Assembly: GCA_030834905.1 (NCBI GenBank) | Contig: JAUQWZ010000018.1 | Span: 172,384-236,383 of the forward strand | DNA length: 64,000 bases | Direction of reading: 5' to 3' | Origin: Aggregatilineales bacterium | GTDB taxonomy: Bacteria > Chloroflexota > Anaerolineae > Aggregatilineales > Phototrophicaceae | Translations under genes and position numbers: made by a program | The notes under the pieces: generated by a model | What the model saw: the letters and a program-made list of their open reading frames with translations, nothing else | The model's database searches: none | What the model was told of the DNA's origin: nothing | Shown here: one piece after another, positions 18,372-26,623 of the stretch | Position numbering within the stretch: position 1 is the stretch's first letter | Layout of the letters: every line of letters begins with the position of its first letter

Positions 18372-20114
18372 ATGGCTATGAATCATCCGTATACCCCACC
18401 CCTGGTGGTTGGCAATCATAATGGAGGCAGCCGGATTTTGGGCGCCGAAACCGATCTGAAACATATTGAGCTGGAATGTATTAACTGCCGGACGCGCATT
18501 CCAATGGACAAGAATATCGCTGGTTGTCCGGCATGTGGTGAGAATATCCTCGAAGCGCGTTATGAACTAAACAAGATCAATGTGGGCGAGTGGCTTGAGC
18601 AGCTTCGACGCCGCCCGCAAACGCTGTGGCGCTATCGTGAAGTGCTGCCGCTGTATGACACCGACAATATTGTCACCCTGGGCGAAGGCGGCACGCCGCT
18701 GATCAAGTCGCACGCGCTCGCCGCCAACCTTGGCTTGAAAAATCTGTATCTCAAAGACGAACGGCAGAGTCCGACGGCGAGCTTCAAAGACCGGCAGGCA
18801 TCAGTCGCGATCTCGGTGCTGCGAGAGATGGGCGTCGATTCGGTGGTGGTCGCCAGCACTGGCAACGTCGCCATCTCGTATGCGGCGTATGGCGCGCGGG
18901 CGGGCATCAAGCTGCTGGCATTTTTCCCAAGCCTGACGCCAAGCGATAAAATGCGCGAGGCGGCGCTGTACGGCGCGGAAGTCATCAAAGTGACCGGCAC
19001 CTATGACCAGACGAAAGAACTGGCGGGAAAGTTCGCCAAGCGGCAGGGTGTCTTCCTCGACCGGGGCATTAAGAGCGTTGCGGCAATCGAGGCGATGAAG
19101 ACGCTGGCATACGAAATCGCCGAGGAGTTGGGCTACCTCTTTTTTGACAGCGAGCGCTGGCTTTCGCCTGACTGGTTCATTCAGGGCGTCAGCGGCGGCA
19201 TGGGTCCCATTGGCGTGGGCAAGGGCTTCCGCGAAATGTACGATTTTGGCTTGATCGACAAGATGCCCGCCCTCGGCTTGGTTCAATCGTCGGGCTGCGC
19301 GCCGATGGTCGAAGCGTTTAACCGGCACCAGCGGATCGCAACGCCGATTGAAGATCCCACCACCGTCATCGCAACGCTGGCGACCGGCAATCCCGGACGC
19401 GCCTATGAACTGCTGTATGATTATGTCCATGAATACGGCGGTCATTTCGTCTCGGCGTCCGACGAAGAAGCTTTCCAGGCAATCCGCATCCTCGCCCGCA
19501 ACGACGGCGTTTCAGTTGAACCGGCGGTTGGCGTTACCTTTGCCGGGCTGTTCAAAATGGTGCAGCAGGGCATCATCAAGCCGGATGACGTCGTCGTGGT
19601 CAACTGCTCCGGTCACAGTCTGCCGGTTGAGACGCATATTCTGGACAGCGTCTGGCAGCGCTCGCTGGATCTGTCGCAGCGTTCGAGCACGCCCGAACTG
19701 CCCAAAGAAGGCTTGCTGGCGGCGCTGGATCGGATGGATACCCAGCTTCGGCGTGTTGCCGTGATCGAGGATAACGTTGATTCCGCCCGGCTGATTCAGC
19801 GGCTGCTGCAGGCGCGCGGCGCTTACGACGTGCAGTTGGCGCACAACGGCGAGGATGGGCTGAGGCTGATACGCGCGATGGAACCGGATATCGTCATCAC
19901 CGACCTGATGATGCCCGACGTAGATGGCTTTGCCGTCATTGACGCCATGAAAGCCGACCCGGCGCTTGCCACGATTCCAATCGTCGTGGTGACGGCGAAG
20001 GAACTGACGGCGCGCGAGCGCGCCCAGCTTAAGGATCAGGTGGACCTGCTGCTGCAAAAAGGCTCTTCGATTGATGAGGAGCTTGTCGAAAACCTTGTTC
20101 ACAAATTTGAATGA
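18372..20114 (+). CDS. Threonine synthase-like PLP-dependent enzyme with N-terminal zinc-ribbon-like motif, fused to C-terminal receiver (REC) domain
   Basis: N-terminal CINC...CPACG; fold-type II PLP enzyme: LGEGGTPLIKS, KDERQSPTASFKDRQASVAI (Lys codon 18786-18788), VVASTGNVAISYAAYGARAGIKLLAFFP, QGVSGGMGPIGVGKGF, VVNCSGHSLP; then RRVAVIEDNVDSARLIQRLL...PDIVITDLMMPDVDGFAVI (Asp codon 19902-19904)...IVVVTAKEL...LLLQKGSSIDEELV. One uninterrupted ORF. Confidence 0.93.
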   Translation: MAMNHPYTPPLVVGNHNGGSRILGAETDLKHIELECINCRTRIPMDKNIAGCPACGENILEARYELNKINVGEWLEQLRRRPQTLWRYREVLPLYDTDNIVTLGEGGTPLIKSHALAANLGLKNLYLKDERQSPTASFKDRQASVAISVLREMGVDSVVVASTGNVAISYAAYGARAGIKLLAFFPSLTPSDKMREAALYGAEVIKVTGTYDQTKELAGKFAKRQGVFLDRGIKSVAAIEAMKTLAYEIAEELGYLFFDSERWLSPDWFIQGVSGGMGPIGVGKGFREMYDFGLIDKMPALGLVQSSGCAPMVEAFNRHQRIATPIEDPTTVIATLATGNPGRAYELLYDYVHEYGGHFVSASDEEAFQAIRILARNDGVSVEPAVGVTFAGLFKMVQQGIIKPDDVVVVNCSGHSLPVETHILDSVWQRSLDLSQRSSTPELPKEGLLAALDRMDTQLRRVAVIEDNVDSARLIQRLLQARGAYDVQLAHNGEDGLRLIRAMEPDIVITDLMMPDVDGFAVIDAMKADPALATIPIVVVTAKELTARERAQLKDQVDLLLQKGSSIDEELVENLVHKFE

Positions 20115-20181
20115 CGGACGGGGCGGGCGTTGATGCTGCCGCGCGTCGTGCTCATTCCACTATGATGATGGTCTTGCCCGA

Positions 20182-21450
20182 ATGATGACTCCACACGATT
20201 CCGCTTCGCGAACTGTTCTCTATATCGAGGATGATCCCGCCAGCCGCCTGCTGGTCGAGCGCACGCTGCGCTATGCCGGATACCGCGTTGTCGTGGCAGA
20301 GTGCGGCTTAGCCGGAATCGATCTGGCGCGGCGCGAAGAGCCGGATTTGATTCTGACCGATATCAACCTGCCGGACTTAACCGGGCGCGAGATCACGACC
20401 ATGCTGCGCAGCGAGCCGCGATTTCAGCGCACGCCAATCGTGGCGCTGACGGCGCAGGTGCTGCGCGATCAGCGCGAGATGGCGATGGCTGCCGGGCTGA
20501 CCGGCTACCTGACTAAACCCGTCGATGTGGAAGTCCTGCTGCGGCAGGTTGAGTTCTATCTTCACGGCGGGCAGGACACCATCGACAACGCGGCGCTGTC
20601 CGACGCCAAGACGCGCTATACGCAGGAAATCGTGCTGCGGCTGGAAGGGCAGATTCGCGAACTGGAGAGCCTGAACGCCGAACTACGCCGTCTTGACCGC
20701 ATGAAAGACACCTTTATTCAGGTGACAGCGCACGAACTGCGCACGCCGCTGACGCTGGTCTACGGCTACAGCCGCCTGATGGAAGACAATCCTAACCTGA
20801 AGGCGCTGATGCAGACGGACAGCGGCGCGCGCATGTTGATCGACGGCATGGCACACTCTATCACCCGGATGCAGAGCATCATCAACGAGATTTTGACCGT
20901 CAGCCGCATTATCACTCACCGCATCGACCTCTCGATTGGACCGACCAACCTGGGCGATATCACCCAGCGCGTGCTGCGCCAGTTTAGCGAAGCGCTCCAG
21001 CAGCGGCAGATCACCGTCCACTTCAACCGGCAGGAATGGCCCGAACGGATGCGCGCCGACTGGGAACTGATGGAACTGGTCATGAATAACCTGATCAGCA
21101 ATGCCATCAAATACACGCCCGACGGCGGCAGGATCGCGCTGAAAGCCGGGGTTCCCAACGGCGATACGCTGCGCTTCAGCGTCAAGGACAGCGGCATCGG
21201 CATTGCCAGCGACAGCCTTCAGTCGATCTTCGAACGGTTCACGACCAGTTCCGATCCGCAGTTCCATTCCACCAGCAAGACCGCCTTTCGCGGCGGCGGC
21301 ATTGGGCTGGGCTTAGCGGTCACCAAAGGCATTATCGAAGCGCACAGCGGGCGCATCTGGGCGGAAAGTCCAGGCTACGACCCTGAGAAGTGTCCGGGCA
21401 GCGAGATCATCGTCGTGATGCCGATGGTCGTGCCTGGGTTTACGGTGTAA
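20182..21450 (+). CDS. Hybrid histidine kinase with N-terminal REC: REC-HisKA-HATPase
   Basis: VLYIEDDPASRLLVERTL...DLILTDINLPDLTGREI...GYLTKPVDVEVLL; HisKA DTFIQVTAHELRTPLTLVYGYSRLM; HATPase NLISNAIKYTPDGG, DSGIGIA, GGIGLGLAVTKGIIEAHSG. Confidence 0.95.
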   Translation: MMTPHDSASRTVLYIEDDPASRLLVERTLRYAGYRVVVAECGLAGIDLARREEPDLILTDINLPDLTGREITTMLRSEPRFQRTPIVALTAQVLRDQREMAMAAGLTGYLTKPVDVEVLLRQVEFYLHGGQDTIDNAALSDAKTRYTQEIVLRLEGQIRELESLNAELRRLDRMKDTFIQVTAHELRTPLTLVYGYSRLMEDNPNLKALMQTDSGARMLIDGMAHSITRMQSIINEILTVSRIITHRIDLSIGPTNLGDITQRVLRQFSEALQQRQITVHFNRQEWPERMRADWELMELVMNNLISNAIKYTPDGGRIALKAGVPNGDTLRFSVKDSGIGIASDSLQSIFERFTTSSDPQFHSTSKTAFRGGGIGLGLAVTKGIIEAHSGRIWAESPGYDPEKCPGSEIIVVMPMVVPGFTV

Positions 21451-21455
21451 CGCCG

Positions 21456-22619
21456 GTGCGCGCCGCCGAATCGTCGCCGCGTGGAGTCGCCGCTGCCCTG
21501 CTGACGCCCGTGTTTCTGGGCGTAGCGCCGATTTTTGGTAAGCTTGCAATCCTTGAGGGGATGGATCCGTTCACCGTCGCCGCCATCCGCACCGTGATCG
21601 CGGTAGTGGTGCTGTGGATCATCTATATCCTGTTCTTCCGGCGCTATCTCTACATCTATCCGGCGGGACTGCTGGGCTGTATTGTGGTCGGTACGGTCAA
21701 CGGCATCGGATCAATCTTCTATTACGGCGGTCTGGGCTTGCTCGACGCCTCGCAGGCGCAGCTTCTGAACAGCATGTACATCGTCTTCGTGGTGCTGCTG
21801 GCGCAGCTTGACGGCGAGCGTATTGACCGAATTCTCGGCGCGCGCATTGGGCTGGCACTGGTCGGCATCGTCATGATTACCGGGCTGGGCGCTGCGCCGG
21901 TGAACTGGCTGGGCGTTGGGCTGATGCTGGCGAACGCGCTCATGTTCGCCGGAACGGTCATCCTGAGCCAGTATGTCACCTACGAAATGCCGTCCACGAC
22001 TGCCACGCTCTACATCCTCACGTCGATGGGCGTGGTCGTGGTCATGGCGTGGGCAGTGGTCGGCAGCCCGCTGTCGCTGACCGCGCTTCAGGCGGCGAGC
22101 GTTCCGGTGGTGCTGCTGGGCTTGACGACGGTCTTGTCGCGGATGGCGATGTTCGCCAGCGTGCAGGCATTTGGCAGCCTGCGGACGGCGATTGTTGCTA
22201 TCGCTGAAATTGGCGTGGCGCTGGCGCTGGCGTATGTGCTGCTCGACGAACGGCTGACCGGGGCGCAGTGGGTCGGCGTTGGGCTGCTGCTGGCAAGCCT
22301 GCTGCTCATTCGCGCCCGCGATTTGAAGCCGCGCACCATTAACCTGACGACGCTGCTGGTGCGCGACGTTGCCAGTATCCAGTTTCAGCGCATCGCCTTC
22401 CACCGCGCCTTTGGCACGCACGAACACGACAACGAATATGGCAGCATGAGCCAGGTGACCACCAGCGAGCTGCAAGCTATCCGCCGGATGATGGGCGCGA
22501 AAGACTCGCCAGTCGATCCATTCCCGATGTCGCGCAATACGTATCTTCCGGGCGGCACCGATCTCAGCGAATTTCTGGCTTCACAGGATGAAGACGGCGG
22601 CAAACCGTTACCGAAATAG
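21456..22619 (+). CDS. EamA/DMT-superfamily transporter with hydrophilic C-terminal tail
   Basis: About ten hydrophobic segments in two EamA-like halves (LLTPVFLGVAPIFGKLAILEGMDPFTVAAIRTVIAVVVLWIIY; ALALAYVLLDERLTGAQWVGVGLLLASLLLIRAR). Start taken as GTG 21456, just after the preceding stop. Confidence 0.88.
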   Translation: MRAAESSPRGVAAALLTPVFLGVAPIFGKLAILEGMDPFTVAAIRTVIAVVVLWIIYILFFRRYLYIYPAGLLGCIVVGTVNGIGSIFYYGGLGLLDASQAQLLNSMYIVFVVLLAQLDGERIDRILGARIGLALVGIVMITGLGAAPVNWLGVGLMLANALMFAGTVILSQYVTYEMPSTTATLYILTSMGVVVVMAWAVVGSPLSLTALQAASVPVVLLGLTTVLSRMAMFASVQAFGSLRTAIVAIAEIGVALALAYVLLDERLTGAQWVGVGLLLASLLLIRARDLKPRTINLTTLLVRDVASIQFQRIAFHRAFGTHEHDNEYGSMSQVTTSELQAIRRMMGAKDSPVDPFPMSRNTYLPGGTDLSEFLASQDEDGGKPLPK

Positions 22620-22697
22620 CGCGCGTCGGGATGAGTTCCTAATGCGCGCAAGTGAGTACAACTGTACCCTTATTGGCATTTTGCCAGGAGCAACCCC

Positions 22698-23210
22698 ATG
22701 ACTGACCTAAGCGCCGTGACCAAAGACGAACTATTGAAGCGCTGGGACGAGCAGTACCGCGCCTATGAGCAGTTCCTCAGCCGATTCAGCGACCAGCAGT
22801 TGACCGAACTGACCGATGCCGGCGGCTGGTCGGCGAAGGATCATCTGTATCATCTCGCGCTTTCGGAAGGCAGCCTGTTAGCGCTGCTGGATCGCCAGCC
22901 GATTCATGATTATCTCGGCGTAGACTGGGCGACCTATAAAGCTGGCGATGATGCCGTCAACGCGGTGGTGCAGCAGCATAACCGCGATCTGCCGCTGGCA
23001 GAAGTGCTGGCGACGCTGCGGCGCAATCACCAACAGGTGATGGAACGTGTCCGCGCCACCCCTGTGGCGGAACTACAGCGCCCCTTCATCGAATACCAGC
23101 CTCACGATCAGGGGCGCGAAGGTACCGTCATGCTGGCGCTGGTCAACAATACTTTTCACCATTATGAAGAACACGCCCCCTGGATAGCAGCGATTGTCGA
23201 AGGGAAGTAG
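22698..23210 (+). CDS. DinB-like / ClbS-DfsB-like four-helix protein
   Basis: MTDLSAVTKDELLKRWDEQYRAYEQFLSRFSDQQLTELTDAGGWSAKDHLYHLALSEGSLLALL...NNTFHHYEEHAPWI; DinB-like spacing of His residues; RBS caggag. Confidence 0.75.
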   Translation: MTDLSAVTKDELLKRWDEQYRAYEQFLSRFSDQQLTELTDAGGWSAKDHLYHLALSEGSLLALLDRQPIHDYLGVDWATYKAGDDAVNAVVQQHNRDLPLAEVLATLRRNHQQVMERVRATPVAELQRPFIEYQPHDQGREGTVMLALVNNTFHHYEEHAPWIAAIVEGK

Positions 23211-23341
23211 CCCTGCCGCTGGCAGAGAGCATCAGGCGCTGACCCTTCCGCGCCCTTTAAGAGTTGTATTCTGCCCGTAGTTGGCATACAATCGCCCTAT
23301 CGTTAAATTGTCCGGTATTTGCTGACGATGGGTATCTGCAT

Positions 23342-23397
23342 TACAGGAACTCGTATTCGTTCACGCGCTTCCACCGAAGCGTGACGAGTCTCCTGTA
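23342..23397. other. Long imperfect hairpin in the 5' region of a methyltransferase gene
   Basis: tacagga-actcg-tattcgt-tcacgc...gcgtga-cgagt-c-tcctgta; three helical segments pair in nested order. Confidence 0.45.
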
Positions 23398-23506
23398 CCC
23401 CCCTTCCTAACCCAAAAAACCGAGGCTTGTCGCGCGAAGCGGAATCCGTTTTCCACAGCGTAAGTTGTGACGCGCGTCGTCAGCCTTTTTTTGGGGAATT
23501 TTCTTC

Positions 23507-24271
23507 ATGTCAAAACAACATCATCGAATGCCTGCCGGTTGGGACGCGGTGGCGTGCTGGTATCAGGGCTGGATGGGAGAGCGCGGCGGCGACTTTCATC
23601 AGAAGCTGGCGATTCCCGCTGTGTTGGATCTGCTCGATCTCCAGCGCGGTGAGCAGGTGCTTGACCTGGGCGCGGGGCATGGCGTGCTCGCACCGTACAT
23701 CACGCGCGCAGGCGCAGGTTATACGGGAATTGACGTTAGTCCGAAGCTGATTCGCAGCGCCCGCCGCCTGCATGGTCAACACGGGCGCTTCCTGCATGGA
23801 GATGCGCGGCGGCTGCATCAGGTGCGCGAACTTGCGCCCGAACGCTTTGACGGCATCGTGTTTCTGCTGAGTATTCAGGATATGAACCCGCTTGCCGATG
23901 TGCTCAATTCGGCGGCGTGGGTGCTGCGCCCGCAGGGGCGGCTGGTGATCCTGATGACGCATCCATGTTTTCAAGTTCCTCGCCAGAGTGGGTGGGGCTA
24001 TGACGAGGGGCGGCGGCTGCAATACCGGCGGGTGGATCGCTACCTGACGCCGCTGTCGGTGCCGATGAAGCCCTATCCCGGTCAGCAAAGCGGGGTCACC
24101 ATCAGCTTTCACCGCCCGTTGAGCGCCTACATTAATGAACTGGCGCGGCGGTCGCTGCTGGTGGACTGTCTGCGCGAGATCACGACCTTTAAGGAGGGAA
24201 AAACAAAAGCCGAGCAGGCAGCCAACAGCGAGATTCCGGTCTTTATGGGCTTACGCGCGCGGAAATTGTAG
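23507..24271 (+). CDS. Class I SAM-dependent methyltransferase
   Basis: VLDLGAGHGVLAPYITRAGAGYTGIDVSPKLIRSAR...FDGIVFLLSIQDMNPLADVLNSAAWVLRPQGRLVILMTHPCF. Confidence 0.92.
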   Translation: MSKQHHRMPAGWDAVACWYQGWMGERGGDFHQKLAIPAVLDLLDLQRGEQVLDLGAGHGVLAPYITRAGAGYTGIDVSPKLIRSARRLHGQHGRFLHGDARRLHQVRELAPERFDGIVFLLSIQDMNPLADVLNSAAWVLRPQGRLVILMTHPCFQVPRQSGWGYDEGRRLQYRRVDRYLTPLSVPMKPYPGQQSGVTISFHRPLSAYINELARRSLLVDCLREITTFKEGKTKAEQAANSEIPVFMGLRARKL

Positions 24272-24328
24272 TGCGGCATTGTTCGCGGTGGGTCGCGCAC
24301 CGGCGCATCTGCGCCAGGCTAAGGTTGC

Positions 24329-24344
24329 GCCCCGTGAACGGGGC
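24329..24344. repeat. Small hairpin gccccgtgaacggggc in intergenic region, next to a second one at 24302-24315 (ggcgcatctgcgcc)
   Basis: Perfect inverted repeats read directly; downstream of the methyltransferase gene. Confidence 0.5.
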
Positions 24345-24399
24345 TTAGTAGCAAGCATGATTCCCCTTATGTAGATTCACAGAATAATACGGGTTTTCC

Positions 24400-24428
24400 G
24401 TAGGGACACGACATTGTCGTGTCCCTAC
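24400..24428. repeat. Palindromic repeat family A: gtagggacacgacattgtcgtgtccctac
   Basis: Near-perfect 29-nt inverted repeat; further copies at 35105, 37260, 37305, 42393, 45927. Confidence 0.9.
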
Positions 24429-24474
24429 ATGTATCGTATTTAATGATTAAACTGCATTAGCGTCGGGCTTACCC

Positions 24475-25464
24475 TTATCCCCCGATCTGGCTCATGACGC
24501 GGGTCAGCGGAATCACGTCCTCTTCCAGCCCGTGTCCCCACGGTTTCCACCAGATTCCATCAAGGATGATCTGACGAAGGTCGTCTTCGGCTGCGCCCTG
24601 CCGCAGCGGCGTCAGCAGATCGACTTCCTTGTCGCGCAGCAGGCACAGGCGCAGCAGCCCATCGGCGGTCAGGCGGGCGCGGTTGCACGAGGCGCAGAAG
24701 GGCGCGGACACGGTGCTGATAAAGCCAACCGTCCCCTTAGCGCCGGGGAACTGATAGATGCGGGCTTCGCCGTCCAGCCTGCCATCGTCGAGCAGTTCCA
24801 GCGGCTCAAAATCGTCGGCAATGCGGGCGCGAATCTGCGCATCGGTGATGATCTGTTCCTTGGCAAAGGTCGCCACGTCGCCAAAGGGCATCATCTCGAT
24901 AAAGCGCACCTGCCAGTCGTGATCGAGCGACAGTTTCGCCAGTTCGGTGACGTCGCCATCGTTGAAACCCCGCACCACCACCACGTTCAGCTTGATCGGT
25001 TTCAGCCCGGCATTTTCGGCGGCTTCGACGCCTGCCCAGACCTTATCCAGCGATCCCCAGCGGGTGATGCGCTTGAATCGCGCCGGATCGAGCGTATCGA
25101 TGCTGACGTTGACGCGCTGCAAGCCTGCGTCTGCCAGCGGCTGCGCCAGTTCGCCCAGCAGAATACCGTTGGTCGTCATCGAGAGGTTGGCGACGCCGGG
25201 CGTTTCGGCAATGCCGCGCACGATCTCGACGACGTTCTGACGCACCGTTGGCTCGCCGCCGGTGAGCCGGTACTTGCCAAAGCCGAGGCTGGCAAACACC
25301 CGCACCAGCGTCAGCAGCTCGTCATCCTGCATCAATTCCTGCTTCGGGCGAAAGACCATGTCTTCCGGCATACAGTAGACGCAGCGCAAATTGCACTTGT
25401 CTGTCAGCGAAATTCGCAGATAGTTGATGACTCGACCGAAGCGATCCTGTGCCACCGTATTCAT
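24475..25464 (-). CDS. moaA: GTP 3',8-cyclase (radical SAM) MoaA
   Basis: DRFGRVINYLRISLTDKCNLRCVYCMPEDM (CxxxCxxC), KYRLTGGEPTVRQNVVEIV, C-terminal FCASCNRARLTADGLLRLCL second cluster motif. Confidence 0.97.
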   Translation of the reverse strand: MNTVAQDRFGRVINYLRISLTDKCNLRCVYCMPEDMVFRPKQELMQDDELLTLVRVFASLGFGKYRLTGGEPTVRQNVVEIVRGIAETPGVANLSMTTNGILLGELAQPLADAGLQRVNVSIDTLDPARFKRITRWGSLDKVWAGVEAAENAGLKPIKLNVVVVRGFNDGDVTELAKLSLDHDWQVRFIEMMPFGDVATFAKEQIITDAQIRARIADDFEPLELLDDGRLDGEARIYQFPGAKGTVGFISTVSAPFCASCNRARLTADGLLRLCLLRDKEVDLLTPLRQGAAEDDLRQIILDGIWWKPWGHGLEEDVIPLTRVMSQIGG

Positions 25465-25686
25465 GAAGACTCCAGATATTGATTACTTTGAGTCTAATGA
25501 CATATTGAATTTTTATCAAGCTCATCTGGTTTATTGGTTCGGCAGCGGCGACATTTATACTGGAACGTCACCGGTTTGGCTGCGAACCACGGTCAAGACT
25601 GGCTGGTTGTCTGCAAGTGCGCATTGCTGTAAAATCAGCACAATAATTACAGTATCGCAAGAATTATTCTGACGAAAATACAGCGC

Positions 25687-26619
25687 ATGGCAGAAAGCCT
25701 TCCCACCTCATTTGTTTCGCCTCGCGTTCGTCTGGAAGTTATCCGCCGACACGTGCCATGTAATCTTTGCGGCAGCAGCGAGCGCGTCCCCTATTGCGCT
25801 GACAATCAACGTGGACTGATGCAGTGTGTGAACTGCGGGCTGATCTATGTCAGTCCGCGCCCCGATGCGGCTGAACTGTATTCCCTGTACGGTGAATCAT
25901 ACTTCCGCAACAACGACTCCGGTACGGTGGGATATACCAATTACCTGCGTGACGAGTCGAATATCCGCAGGACCTTCACCCGCAGGCTGAAGCGGCTGGA
26001 GCGCTTCAGCAAGCCGGGGCGGTCGCTGGATGTTGGCTGCGCGCTGGGCTTTTATATGGCACAGGCGCAGGCGCGGGGCTGGTCGGTGCAGGGGCTGGAC
26101 GTGTCACGCTTCGCCGTGAACTACGTCTCCGAGCATTTCGGATTTGACGTGTGTCATGGCAGCCTGCTGGATCTGGAATACCCGGCGAACAGCTATGACC
26201 TGGTGACGCTGTGGGACGTGATTGAGCACGTGCCCGATCCCAAAGCCTGCGTCCAGAAGATCGCCGGGCTGCTCAAGCCGGGCGGACTGTTCGCGCTGGC
26301 GACTCCCGACGTAGACAGCCTTCCGGCGCGGCTGACGGGGCGGCGTTGGGTGGGCTACAAGCTGTCTGAGGAGCACGTCTACTATTTTGCGCTGGACACG
26401 CTGACGCGGATGCTGAATGACGCCGGGCTGGACGTGATCGATTCGTATCACGTCGGCAAGTATGTGACCGTCCGCCTGCTCCTGAACCGGCTGGGCATGT
26501 ACACGCCGCTGCTGGCGCGGCTGGGCAGCTGGGCGGAACGGCGTTTTCACCTGTCGGACAGGTCGCTGTATGTCAATCCATTTGATATTATCGCCGTTAC
26601 CGCCCGCAAACGTGCCTGA
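25687..26619 (+). CDS. Class I SAM methyltransferase with N-terminal Cys-rich zinc-binding-like motif
   Basis: CNLCGSSERVPYCADNQRGLMQCVNCGLIYVSPRP then SLDVGCALGFYMAQAQARGWSVQGLDVS...YDLVTLWDVIEHVPDPKACVQKIAGLLKPGGLFALATPD. Confidence 0.93.
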   Translation: MAESLPTSFVSPRVRLEVIRRHVPCNLCGSSERVPYCADNQRGLMQCVNCGLIYVSPRPDAAELYSLYGESYFRNNDSGTVGYTNYLRDESNIRRTFTRRLKRLERFSKPGRSLDVGCALGFYMAQAQARGWSVQGLDVSRFAVNYVSEHFGFDVCHGSLLDLEYPANSYDLVTLWDVIEHVPDPKACVQKIAGLLKPGGLFALATPDVDSLPARLTGRRWVGYKLSEEHVYYFALDTLTRMLNDAGLDVIDSYHVGKYVTVRLLLNRLGMYTPLLARLGSWAERRFHLSDRSLYVNPFDIIAVTARKRA

Positions 26620-26623
26620 ATAG

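Noticed and set aside
24532-25482. 316-aa plus-strand ORF
   Set aside because: Antisense to moaA, which has unambiguous radical-SAM motifs.
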